Positions 1-6,061 of a stretch of 6,474 bases of DNA are shown piece by piece; the first letter of the stretch is position 1, and each line of letters begins with the position of its first letter. The notes beneath the pieces were generated by a model that saw nothing but the letters and a program-made list of their open reading frames with translations, was not told the DNA's origin and did not search any database. The position numbers and the translations under genes were made by a program. Where the stretch lies: the NCBI GenBank assembly GCA_964652975.1, contig CAZZCN010000124.1:1-6474 (forward strand). Reading direction: 5' to 3'. Origin of the DNA: CAZZCN01 sp964652975 (GTDB lineage: Bacteria > Bacillota > Clostridia > Saccharofermentanales > UBA5734).

Positions 1-225
1 GGAATGTGGGGTACGGGAAGAATCAATTCATATCCGATTAAAATCCGAATATGCCTTCATAAATAGAATTTAAGAAATATTACAAACTCATCGCAATTTC
101 CAATATGAGCGTAATTATTGCACAGAGCAAGAAGGGGGAGCAGGCACGCCGGATTGAGATTTGAATTACGCTTCTTTTTTGCTTAAGTTGGGGGGCCTTC
201 GGTGTGACCCCGGAGGACCTCAAGG
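1..225. other. Non-coding end of the window downstream of the pilin-like operon
   Basis: No gene is supported here. A 9-bp inverted repeat, AGCGTAATT / AATTACGCT (108-116 and 164-172), encloses 47 bases and is followed on the plus strand by TCTTTTTT. A second weak stem (CCTTCGG at 196-202 with CCGGAGG at 210-216, one G-T pair) lies about 10 bases past the stop of the last operon gene. On the operon strand neither is followed by a U-tract, so the operon terminator is not identified. Confidence 0.4.
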
Positions 226-687
226 TTATTTCTTTATTTTTTCGGGATTCTTGTAGAGGGTTTCAAATTCCGTGAAGAGCTTTAAATAGTCAGCAAAGTT
301 TTGTTCATATAATTTATTGTCATGTCCTGCTTTTGCTATTTTCATATTGACTCTGACTGGAGACATTTTTACAAGTATTTTCTGAAGTTTTTCAAACCAG
401 AATTTGCTTATGTTTGTCTCTTTTTCAAGTTTCGGGTACTTGCAATAAAAGTCTATGGTCCCTGCAAATCCTCCAAATTGAGTTGGATACAAAGGGTTAT
501 CGGCTGACTCTTTTTTCATTTTATTGTAGATGTTGTCAATCGCAGCAAATATTTCAGCTTGAGAAAAGTTTACTTTTGAGTAATCAAAATTAGCATTGTC
601 AGCGTCCGTTAATGGTGTATTTTCTTTTCCATATACGGAAAATGAGAATAATATGGAAATTATGAGTGATATATATATTGTTTTCAT
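226..687 (-). CDS. Small secreted protein of unknown function, coupled to the GspK/PilX-like gene
   Basis: Encodes 153 aa starting MKTIYISLIISILFSFSVYG, a clear type I signal peptide: a short basic start, a hydrophobic core at about residues 4-17, and likely cleavage after VYG near residue 20. There is no cysteine at the cleavage site, so it is not an obvious lipoprotein. The mature part (about 133 aa) is rich in Lys, Asn, Phe and Tyr, looks mostly helical and has no motif that I recognise. An in-frame ATG 21 nt upstream exists, but the start at 687 is chosen because the ribosome binding site fits and the signal peptide then begins at once. The stop codon of the preceding gene and this ATG are separated by one base (TAG-A-ATG), so translation is probably coupled. 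Its position suggests an exported accessory factor of the pilin-like system, for example a periplasmic chaperone or a secreted partner, but this is inference from context only. Confidence 0.8.
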   Translation of the reverse strand: MKTIYISLIISILFSFSVYGKENTPLTDADNANFDYSKVNFSQAEIFAAIDNIYNKMKKESADNPLYPTQFGGFAGTIDFYCKYPKLEKETNISKFWFEKLQKILVKMSPVRVNMKIAKAGHDNKLYEQNFADYLKLFTEFETLYKNPEKIKK

Positions 688-688
688 T

Positions 689-3457
689 CTATTCCTCCAG
701 GTATTCATATCTTAAAATCATCCATTTCCCTAATGAATCTTTATATACTGTTGCTATTATTTTCTGTTCAGCTAGAATTTCATCCATTCCGATGTCGTAC
801 TGTCCAAGTCTGCAATTTGTTTTTGTTTCATAAAATGCCGGGATTGTTGGAGCCATATCCATATTGTTGTTATCGCGAAAACCAACTGCGATCTTGGCAT
901 TGTTGTCAGTATTCATGTTGGTGGTGTCGAGGGAGCCGTTCTGATTCAAGTCTTTGCTGATTGTAATCCCTGCAGACGCTCCCACATCGCGTATGGATTG
1001 GGCAATGGCAATAACTGTAACCGTGTCAGATGCTCCGGATTTTGTAAGGTTTATGATTTTGCCGATAATTTCATCTTTTTTCGCCTTGTTATTTGTCTGG
1101 TCTATTCCAGATGCTGACACGCCGGTCAGACCGTAAAGAGCGGTCACCTTTGCCAATTGTGCCCTTGTCAGATATGGTTTCACCCCTGCGCCGGTGTTTA
1201 TTCCAGTCGCAAGATTGGTGACATCCGAGGCGTAGTCAAGCAATGTTCCAGCTCCGCCTCCAGACCTTAATCCGGGGTTGCTGTTTATCTTTAAATTATT
1301 GCCAACTCGCACATATCCAAGCAGAGCTTTGAGTACATCAACTGAAGCTGCTTGGACGTTGACTTTCCCATATACCTGAGTTGCTGAAGTCATTTTGATT
1401 TGGTCGAGAATGTTTGCGTCTCCACTTGCATAAGCACCTATTCCGGCGGTATTTGAGACACCTGCTGCCGTATTGTAGGTGTGGATATTTAGTGTTTCCC
1501 ATTTTGCGCCACGATGAATAAAACCCAGTTCCCATGGTGATTCCATATGATCATTCCGAATATAATTTGTGGAAACTGCCTCTGGTGCGCAACCTTCACT
1601 GTCTCCGCTTGAACAAGTGACGAGAACCCCTGCTTTTATATTTTGAGTACCTGGGGTTCCCCCGGCGGCAGTATAATCCGTATCTATTTTGGATGTGAAA
1701 TTCCAGTCGGCGGTATTAAGGTTTTGTCTGGGATCTTCGGCCTGCCAAGAATACCAAGCATCAGCGCTAAAAGATCCTGCTCCTGTGGAAACCACAACAT
1801 TAGGCAGTGATTGCCAGACATTGTCTAATTTTGAGTAGTCTGCATTTTTACCATTAAATTTCAAAGAAGCTTTTGTGAGCCTGACTTTTGCATAATTAAT
1901 CTTTGGTTTTGTTCCTCCATTGGGGGGGACTCCGCTTGTATAAGTTCCTGCTTCAACATCAAGTGCCATTTTATAATTATTCCCTGCCAGGAAAGTTACA
2001 GGGACTGCCTTGTTTGTAAATGTTCCAGATCCTAGAGCCGTGCTGCCATCGGTTCTGAGTCTTTCGAATTCCCATTCTCCGGAAATATAAGCTGTAGCTG
2101 TTCCAGCAAGCCCGTATAGATTAATAATTTCTAGGCTGATATAAATTTTATGTTCTGTTGAGTCGAGGTGATAGACCCCGCTCGATGGTTCTGTAACAAC
2201 CATGGTAACTTCATAGTTGCACTTTATTTCACTTATATAAGGAGTTTTCTCGTTGCCAGTGTAAGTTGGGGCTGTGCCTGTTGTGGTTGCCCAGTCGGTG
2301 ACGTTGTCAGATGTCACATCATCGTTAGTGTCACAGTAATCAATCAGATTGGCGGCGATCTGTTTTGCCCTTGTAGCCGCATCCGGAAAATTACCAACTG
2401 GTAGACCGGTATAATTTTTCAACCACTTTATGCCGACGCCATCATGTGAAGCAGAAGCGCTATATACGATAGGATCCCGTAGTATTTCATTTATAGGATT
2501 ACTGTCGGCATTTCCGTTAGGGGCTAAATCAAGAGTGTCCCAATCTGTTCTTGCAAGATTGAACCTGTGGAACATCTCGGCGTTGTCTTGCTTCCCATCA
2601 TTGTTTATGTCAACCCAGAAAGCTTCGGAATCCTTTGGGTTGTTTATGATGAACCACTTGCGTAATTGCTCCCTGTTGACACCGCCCGGATCTGTAATGT
2701 CGGTCAAACCGAGTGCAGTATACATTGCAGGCCAGTCCTTCCACCTTGTATCATTGGCAAGTTGGCCGCCTGCAATCGCATCCGAATTCATCTTAGTAAT
2801 ATCAAGCCATCCCATGGCTGCACTAAGGTTCTTCATGCATATCTCGTATACTTCAGCACCGTTCCTGTCAACATTGTCTCCAGCATTTTCGTCAACAGCT
2901 GTTGACGGTTTTGATGCGGGATTTGTCCAGCTTACGGCACCTGCTGCGACATTATGGCTTATTGTTGCCGACAAATCGAGTTTGCCTCCTGCGCTGACAA
3001 CGACATATGCGATTCTGCCTAATAGCCTTCTGTCTGTTCCGGTTAGTCCATTATCAATATACTGCCAATGAACTGCACTTTTGTCGCTTGGAGCATAGCT
3101 TGCGGATGGCCATGAGTAAATTGGAGTTCCATTTACAGTGGTATTCAGTTTCCACAGAAAATCAAAGGCTCTCATATTCGCAGAGGTTTCATCATGGCTC
3201 TTGACATCATCAAATTCGGATCCGCCTCCATACTCGGAGTAGAATCTCATGGCTCCCACAGCCCTGTTTAGCGCGGATTCGGCAAGCATTCCTGCAACAG
3301 AAAGATCATTGTTGTTGCCAGCGGCCTTTCGCTCGGTTATTGATGTAGTGGCAAAGCCCAGGGCGATTACAAGAAGCACTGCGAGTATTCCAAGAGTGAA
3401 AAGTAGGGCTATGCCTTTCTCATCCTTGAGTGGGGATTTTATTTTTAAATTTTCCAT
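689..3457 (-). CDS. Very long GspK/PilX-like minor pilin, resembling Verru_Chthon cassette protein A
   Basis: Encodes 922 aa. The N-terminus has a basic leader ending DEKG, then a hydrophobic helix (residues 16-36, IALLFTLGILAVLLVIALGF), then ITERKAAGNNNDLSVAGMLAESAL, as in GspK/PilX proteins. Gly15 would be the prepilin peptidase -1 residue. Position +5 is Phe20, not Glu, and lack of Glu+5 is typical of GspK, which caps the pseudopilus. GspK-like signatures follow: RIAYVVVSAGGKLDLS (148-163), IAANLIDYCDTNDD (367-380) and a later DPRQNLNTADW. A 12-residue EF-hand-type loop, DINNDGKQDNAE, lies at 283-294, and a second loop, DLNQNGSLDTTN, near the C-terminus (bases 917-952). GspK is usually about 300-350 aa, so this protein is nearly three times longer. 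The frame opens further upstream only with a TTG at 3499; the ATG at 3457 is preferred. It lies 93 bp after the J-like gene. Assignment to the family is firm in the N-terminal part; the role of the long remainder is unknown. Confidence 0.85.
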   Translation of the reverse strand: MENLKIKSPLKDEKGIALLFTLGILAVLLVIALGFATTSITERKAAGNNNDLSVAGMLAESALNRAVGAMRFYSEYGGGSEFDDVKSHDETSANMRAFDFLWKLNTTVNGTPIYSWPSASYAPSDKSAVHWQYIDNGLTGTDRRLLGRIAYVVVSAGGKLDLSATISHNVAAGAVSWTNPASKPSTAVDENAGDNVDRNGAEVYEICMKNLSAAMGWLDITKMNSDAIAGGQLANDTRWKDWPAMYTALGLTDITDPGGVNREQLRKWFIINNPKDSEAFWVDINNDGKQDNAEMFHRFNLARTDWDTLDLAPNGNADSNPINEILRDPIVYSASASHDGVGIKWLKNYTGLPVGNFPDAATRAKQIAANLIDYCDTNDDVTSDNVTDWATTTGTAPTYTGNEKTPYISEIKCNYEVTMVVTEPSSGVYHLDSTEHKIYISLEIINLYGLAGTATAYISGEWEFERLRTDGSTALGSGTFTNKAVPVTFLAGNNYKMALDVEAGTYTSGVPPNGGTKPKINYAKVRLTKASLKFNGKNADYSKLDNVWQSLPNVVVSTGAGSFSADAWYSWQAEDPRQNLNTADWNFTSKIDTDYTAAGGTPGTQNIKAGVLVTCSSGDSEGCAPEAVSTNYIRNDHMESPWELGFIHRGAKWETLNIHTYNTAAGVSNTAGIGAYASGDANILDQIKMTSATQVYGKVNVQAASVDVLKALLGYVRVGNNLKINSNPGLRSGGGAGTLLDYASDVTNLATGINTGAGVKPYLTRAQLAKVTALYGLTGVSASGIDQTNNKAKKDEIIGKIINLTKSGASDTVTVIAIAQSIRDVGASAGITISKDLNQNGSLDTTNMNTDNNAKIAVGFRDNNNMDMAPTIPAFYETKTNCRLGQYDIGMDEILAEQKIIATVYKDSLGKWMILRYEYLEE
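694..699 (-). promoter_or_regulatory. Strong ribosome binding site of the small secreted protein
   Basis: The minus strand reads TGGAGG six bases before the ATG at 687. It lies within the last codons (Leu-Glu-Glu-stop) of the upstream GspK/PilX-like gene. This placement decides the start codon and supports translational coupling of the two genes. Confidence 0.75.
917..952 (-). other. Second Asp/Asn calcium-loop-like motif near the C-terminus of the GspK/PilX-like protein
   Basis: The codons spell DLNQNGSLDTTN, with D, N, N, G and D at loop positions 1, 3, 5, 6 and 9. Position 12 is Asn instead of Glu or Asp, so it is a weaker match, closer to dockerin-like DxNxNG loops than to a classical EF-hand. 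No other dockerin feature is seen. Confidence 0.4.
2576..2611 (-). other. EF-hand-type calcium-binding loop within the GspK/PilX-like protein
   Basis: The codons spell DINNDGKQDNAE, residues 283-294. Asp, Asn, Asp and Asp fill loop positions 1, 3, 5 and 9, Gly is at 6 and Glu at 12, which is the canonical EF-hand ligand pattern. Calcium binding has been reported for GspK of type II secretion, so a structural calcium site is plausible. No flanking helix pair was verified. Confidence 0.55.
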
Positions 3458-3512
3458 CGAATCTTCTCTTGATTTTATGTTTATTCCTGGATTAATCAAT
3501 TGCTTTTTTATC

Positions 3513-3535
3513 CACAGGCAAGATGCCTGTATTGC
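3513..3535. repeat. Family B palindrome inside the pilin operon
   Basis: A 7-bp perfect stem (ACAGGCA / TGCCTGT, 3514-3520 and 3524-3530) with loop AGA lies in the 93-bp gap between the J-like and K-like genes. The first 18 bases are identical to the copy at 6429-6446; the last five (ATTGC against GCTAC) have diverged. On the operon transcript it would form a hairpin between two coding regions. No T-run follows on the minus strand, so it is not a classical terminator; it could affect mRNA stability or relative expression. Confidence 0.75.
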
Positions 3536-3550
3536 TTTTGACTGACTTGT

Positions 3551-4501
3551 TTAATTTTGTCCTCTTTCGCCTAGGATTATTGTTTTCACAAATGTTCGCT
3601 CATTTTGCTTCCGAAACTCTATCTGTGTAGCTCTAAAATTATCTGTTTCTTCTCCGGCATCAACAGAAGCGCCCGTGTCTAACTTGTAATATCTGGTTCC
3701 GCCCATAGCCTTCCATTTCAGCCAGGACTGTTGATCCATAAGTTTAAGTTCAATTCTCACAGAATATGGGAAAGTCATTTTATAATTATTAGAGCCCGAA
3801 CTCCCGTCCCCTTCGTTGTCGGGATCGATATTGTTGTCGGGATGAGCCGCTATCCATGCGGGATTCTTGTCTGGTGGAGTACTTCGATAATAGGTTGTAA
3901 ATTCAAGTTTGGTCACATATGGAATGACTTTCTGATAAGCTTCGGAAGAAGTGGTGTCGGCTGAAAACACAGAGGTAGCGCCAGTTCCGCTTACTACTCC
4001 GCCTGGCCATGGAAGTGTATTGATGAAATAATTCCATTTGGAGACCGGCGAAGAAGCATCTCCTGTAACACTCCTCATAAGCCAGCCTTCACACTTGGGA
4101 TCTCCATTGGTGCCATCGTAATTATAAAGCTGATATTTCACTTCGCATATCTTCGAGCTCGAGCCGTCAGGGGGAACGTTTGTTGCGGTGACAAAACAGA
4201 GGGCCTCCTGATCATATACGGCATATGCTAGAGAAACAGAGCGGTAGTCTGTGTATCCCTTATGCCAGAAAGGCACCCTGTTTACTTCATAATAAGCACA
4301 TTGCAGGTCGCGGGATATGAGATCCATTGCAATTCTGGCATTTTCATAGATCTGGCCCCGGTTTATGCAATTAGACCAGGCCTTTTGGGCAGCACTGAAA
4401 AATGTCAACATGATAAGCATGATAATGGCGAAGACACCCATTGCCGCCATGAGTTCAATAAGCGTGAAGCGCCTTTTCAGTATTTTAAAATTTTTACGCA
4501 T
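3551..4501 (-). CDS. GspJ/PilW-like minor pilin, resembling Verru_Chthon cassette protein C
   Basis: Encodes 316 aa. The leader MRKNFKILKRR is followed by FTLIELMAAMGVFAIIMLIM, a textbook type IV prepilin N-terminus with Glu16 at +5 and one hydrophobic helix (about residues 12-35). The next segment, AQKAWSNCINRGQIYENARIAMDLISRDLQCA, matches the long amphipathic helix of GspJ/PilW-type pilins, where an array of polar residues ends in a 'row of the first mutable residues' such as ARIAMDLISRDL. The C-terminal part is beta-rich, with YSVRIELKLMD and RTFVKTIILGERG strands typical of GspJ. A D/N/G-rich stretch near residues 218-236 may be a flexible or metal-binding loop. The -1 residue is Arg11, not the usual Gly. 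The ATG at 4501 is chosen because it gives the expected short leader; only a weak AGG lies upstream. It follows the I-like gene by 64 bp and is presumably in the same operon. Confidence 0.88.
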   Translation of the reverse strand: MRKNFKILKRRFTLIELMAAMGVFAIIMLIMLTFFSAAQKAWSNCINRGQIYENARIAMDLISRDLQCAYYEVNRVPFWHKGYTDYRSVSLAYAVYDQEALCFVTATNVPPDGSSSKICEVKYQLYNYDGTNGDPKCEGWLMRSVTGDASSPVSKWNYFINTLPWPGGVVSGTGATSVFSADTTSSEAYQKVIPYVTKLEFTTYYRSTPPDKNPAWIAAHPDNNIDPDNEGDGSSGSNNYKMTFPYSVRIELKLMDQQSWLKWKAMGGTRYYKLDTGASVDAGEETDNFRATQIEFRKQNERTFVKTIILGERGQN

Positions 4502-4565
4502 ATAAGACCTATTGTATTTCAGATTGCCTATTTCTAAATAATTAGATTTCTTTAATTTTGATTTA

Positions 4566-5162
4566 TTATCTCTGCCTGAAAAGTTCTATGCAATAATATT
4601 TCTTGTCACGGGAAGCATACGGTTTGTCCACAGGCCAGCTTATTTCAACGTTGAGTCTCGTGGCTATCGTATAAGGAATATCGGCATTCTGGTCAAATAA
4701 CCACAATCCTGTGATTTGCGATCTCCAAATGCGTACAGCTGCATAAAAATCTGTCACGGTTGAACTCCCAGACTTGATCCAGTAAAGCTGTGTATTTGTT
4801 AGATGAGGATAAATATTTCCTTCGACGGCGGTTAGACTGAAATTAGAATCCTCATCGGCCGCGGTAGGTATTGTTATCGAAATACTGCCATCAACATCAT
4901 CTGCAAAATTATTTGGTGTGCCAAGTTGATCCCATGAGATCAGTGAGTCCCATGCGGTTTTTGTTGCAATGACAGTGGGATCATTACATTTTCTTGCAAT
5001 ATATGCCATGAACTGTTCTGCTGCATTTGCCGAGTAATTATCCCCGATTGCATTTCGGCTTGCCTGGAATCCGACCGGGAACAGCCCCATTATCGCCGTC
5101 ATTCCTAGGCCAACTACCGCAATCGCCAGCGTGACTTCTATCATGTTGAAGAATTTTTTCAT
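4566..5162 (-). CDS. GspI/PilV-like minor pilin, resembling Verru_Chthon cassette protein B
   Basis: Encodes 198 aa beginning MKKFFNMIEVTLAIAVVGLG. Aligning Glu9 with the invariant Glu+5 makes FNMIE the equivalent of FTLIE and puts Phe4 at -1, where Gly is normal. One hydrophobic helix spans about residues 5-30. It is followed by GLFPVGFQASRNAIGDN, which resembles the GLLPVGL segment I recall from Verru_Chthon protein B and the GspI/PilV group. The rest is a globular domain with IEVSWPVDK and YYCIELFRQ strands near the end. The frame stays open for 57 codons upstream, to 5333, but that part lies in the 113-bp repeat and has no coding character. The start at 5162 is preferred because it gives a short pilin leader and has AAGGA seven bases upstream. 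It is the first gene of the operon. No signs of truncation are seen. Assignment to minor pilins is firm; the I-like rank rests on motif and order. Confidence 0.87.
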   Translation of the reverse strand: MKKFFNMIEVTLAIAVVGLGMTAIMGLFPVGFQASRNAIGDNYSANAAEQFMAYIARKCNDPTVIATKTAWDSLISWDQLGTPNNFADDVDGSISITIPTAADEDSNFSLTAVEGNIYPHLTNTQLYWIKSGSSTVTDFYAAVRIWRSQITGLWLFDQNADIPYTIATRLNVEISWPVDKPYASRDKKYYCIELFRQR

Positions 5163-5169
5163 TCGCTTG

Positions 5170-5174
5170 TCCTT
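5170..5174 (-). promoter_or_regulatory. Ribosome binding site deciding the start of the GspI/PilV-like gene
   Basis: The minus strand reads AAGGA seven bases before the ATG at 5162. The upstream in-frame start at 5333 would place 57 codons inside a non-coding repeat, so this site supports the internal start. Confidence 0.6.
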
Positions 5175-5228
5175 CGGAAAATTTGAGCGAAATACTTGCG
5201 CGAAACTCGCAAATATATATTCTAGTGT

Positions 5229-5237
5229 ACTATAGCA
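5229..5237 (-). promoter_or_regulatory. Extended -10 promoter of the pilin-like operon
   Basis: The minus strand reads TGC-TATAGT, an extended -10 element with five of six bases of TATAAT. Transcription would begin near 5222, about 60 nt before the first start codon. There is no good -35 box; CTTCAT at 17-bp spacing is the nearest. Most of the element lies at the edge of the 113-bp repeat, and the same arrangement stands before the nucleotidyltransferase gene. Predicted by eye from a sigma-70 model. Confidence 0.5.
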
Positions 5238-5343
5238 TAATATGTGCCGGAATGAAGTATTTTTTTTGATTTGCAGGAAAATAATCACAATGGGAAATGC
5301 CTTAACCACTGACTCTACACTAAAAAGAGACACTAATAAGACA
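5231..5343. repeat. 113-bp direct repeat, copy 1, upstream of the pilin-like operon
   Basis: Identical to 6055-6167 at 108 of 113 positions with no gaps, in the same orientation. The five differences are scattered substitutions. It contains a run of eight or nine T (A on the minus strand) about 25-35 bp upstream of the predicted -10, which could act as an UP-like or bent element. The ends are not inverted repeats of each other and no target duplication is seen, so it does not look like an insertion sequence. Its gene-proximal edge coincides with the promoter. Confidence 0.9.
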
Positions 5344-5344
5344 T

Positions 5345-5388
5345 ATGCAAAGAATGAAGTTTTCGGGAGAAAACTTCATTCTTTGCAT
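5345..5388. repeat. Perfect 20-bp inverted repeat with a GGGA tetraloop
   Basis: Arms 5345-5364 and 5369-5388 are exact reverse complements, separated only by GGGA. The element starts two bases after the end of direct-repeat copy 1 and is absent after copy 2. The left arm shares the string GAATGAAGT with the interior of the direct repeat. No T-run follows on the plus strand, so a terminator role is not supported. It could be a structured RNA, a cruciform or the scar of an inverted duplication. Confidence 0.9.
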
Positions 5389-5464
5389 GGTTTGCTTATT
5401 TTAAGATCTATTACTAGATGCAATTCTTCTTCTGGAGTGCGGGTTTTCTATTCCCCCTGGGAAC

Positions 5465-5520
5465 GCCGAGCCTCCGCTTTCGTAGAGAAACTACGGCGCG
5501 ACTGGCCAGCTCGGCTTTTT
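5465..5520 (+). terminator. Terminator-like branched hairpin with a T-run, with no gene upstream on its strand
   Basis: Arms GCCGAGC (5465-5471) and GCTCGGC (5509-5515) pair over 7 bp, and TTTTT follows at 5516-5520. Inside lies a second hairpin, CGTAG-AGAAA-CTACG (5481-5495), and an 8-bp palindrome CTGGCCAG (5502-5509) overlaps the right arm. The enclosed segment is long (37 nt) for an intrinsic terminator, and no plus-strand gene precedes it. A dispersed palindromic repeat is an equally good reading. Confidence 0.4.
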
Positions 5521-5521
5521 C

Positions 5522-5595
5522 TTCAACGGAGGACGGGTTTTCTGACCCGCCGTTTTAAATTAAGAGGCGGGTAGGAAAACCCGCCCTCCGTTGAA
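5522..5595. repeat. Inverted pair of family A repeats (30-bp arms, 14-bp loop)
   Basis: Arms 5522-5551 and 5566-5595 match as reverse complements at 27 of 30 positions. Each arm itself contains a smaller GC-rich hairpin (GGCGGGT pairing with ACCCGCC in the right arm), so the DNA could form either one long hairpin or two small ones. A third copy of the arm lies at 6278-6307 in the orientation of the right arm. This two-inverted-copies layout is like BIME/REP elements; no transposase is present. Confidence 0.88.
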
Positions 5596-5633
5596 AGGCA
5601 AAACCTAAATCACAGGCGAGACGCCTATGCTAC
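5562..5633. repeat. 72-bp compound repeat (family A plus family B), copy 1
   Basis: Matches 6274-6345 at 66 of 72 positions without gaps. It joins one family A palindrome (5566-5595), an A-rich linker and one family B palindrome (5611-5633). In the family B part the right arm reads GCCTAT, so the final T-G step of the stem is altered compared with the copy at 6429-6451. It follows direct-repeat copy 1, as the second compound copy follows direct-repeat copy 2. Confidence 0.9.
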
Positions 5634-5667
5634 ATTCAAACAAGCATAATACACACCTCAAAAGATT

Positions 5668-5688
5668 TTTTTTTGTTTTACAAAAAAA
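5668..5688. repeat. AT-rich hairpin just downstream of the nucleotidyltransferase gene
   Basis: TTTTTTTGT (5668-5676) and ACAAAAAAA (5680-5688) pair perfectly over 9 bp around a TTT loop. It lies 11 bases past the stop codon of the minus-strand gene. It might mark the transcript end, but the stem has only two GC-containing positions' worth of stability and no separate U-tract follows, so a terminator role is weak. Confidence 0.4.
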
Positions 5689-5699
5689 TTAAGATGTCA

Positions 5700-6017
5700 C
5701 TAGGAGGCATAGATTACCTTGCCTTCCAGCAGCGCTGTCCTGTAAATCAGGCCCAAATTGTCTTTATGTTTTTGCAGGTCTTCTTCTGTAGCTACTAAAA
5801 TATCGAAAGGGATGCCTGCGTCTTTAATATTTCGATATAGCTGTTGGGCGGTTTTTCGTCTTTGTATTCCCTTGTTCATAACGACCATTAAGTCAACATC
5901 GCTGTCCTTTGACATTTCATTTCTTGCAGCGGAACCAAAGAGGAATATTTTCCTAGGATGAACCAATTCTACGATTCGTTTGGTGATATAGTCAATTTTT
6001 TTAGTTAAATCATCCAT
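5700..6017 (-). CDS. Orphan MntA-like minimal nucleotidyltransferase
   Basis: Encodes 105 aa. FLFGSAARNEMSKDSDVDLMVV (residues 25-46) contains the GSx10DxD signature of the pol-beta-like minimal nucleotidyltransferases: Gly28, Ser29, Asp40 and Asp42. FDILV supplies the likely third metal ligand, Asp72. All catalytic positions seem intact and the length fits the family (about 95-140 aa). In known MntA-HepT systems this enzyme is the antitoxin and adds AMP to a tyrosine of the neighbouring HEPN-domain RNase. No HEPN gene is found on either side in this window (356 bp downstream to the end of repeat copy 1, 457 bp upstream), so the substrate is unknown. The start at 6017 gives MDDLTKK; a weak AGGCGA lies upstream. 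The gene is bracketed by two 113-bp direct repeats and has its own extended -10 promoter. It may be a remnant of a toxin-antitoxin pair or act on a distant partner. Confidence 0.88.
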   Translation of the reverse strand: MDDLTKKIDYITKRIVELVHPRKIFLFGSAARNEMSKDSDVDLMVVMNKGIQRRKTAQQLYRNIKDAGIPFDILVATEEDLQKHKDNLGLIYRTALLEGKVIYAS

Positions 6018-6052
6018 GCGATTCGCCTGAAATTTATTTTACATCTTTGTTT

Positions 6053-6061
6053 ATTATAGCA
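6053..6061 (-). promoter_or_regulatory. Extended -10 promoter of the nucleotidyltransferase gene
   Basis: The minus strand reads TGC-TATAAT, a perfect extended -10. Transcription would start near 6046, giving a leader of about 29 nt before the ATG at 6017. No convincing -35 box is seen, which is tolerated with an extended -10. All but the last two bases lie in the 113-bp repeat. Confidence 0.6.

Noticed and set aside
143..154. 12-base inverted match to 6209-6220 (ATCCGGCGTGCC)
   Set aside because: A match of this length is expected about by chance in a window of this size, and the flanks do not extend it.
108..180. Intrinsic terminator on the plus strand (9-bp stem followed by a T-rich run)
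   Set aside because: The loop of 47 bases is too long, the stem is AT-rich and no plus-strand gene precedes it in view.
2430..3071. 213-codon open frame on the plus strand
   Set aside because: It lies entirely inside the GspK/PilX-like gene on the opposite strand, shows no domain and is best explained as an antisense shadow.
3458..3499. 14-codon upstream extension of the GspK/PilX-like gene
   Set aside because: Its start codon would be TTG; the ATG at 3457 gives a normal leader of 15 residues ending in Gly.
5163..5333. 57-codon N-terminal extension of the GspI/PilV-like gene
   Set aside because: It would cover the promoter and part of the direct repeat and would bury the prepilin leader, which needs to be at the N-terminus.
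5242..5574. Plus-strand open frame starting in repeat copy 1, with the same first 32 or so residues as one starting in copy 2 (6066-6320)
   Set aside because: The similarity only reflects the shared 113-bp repeat. Neither has a ribosome binding site, both run on through palindromic repeats, and three of the five differences change the amino acid.
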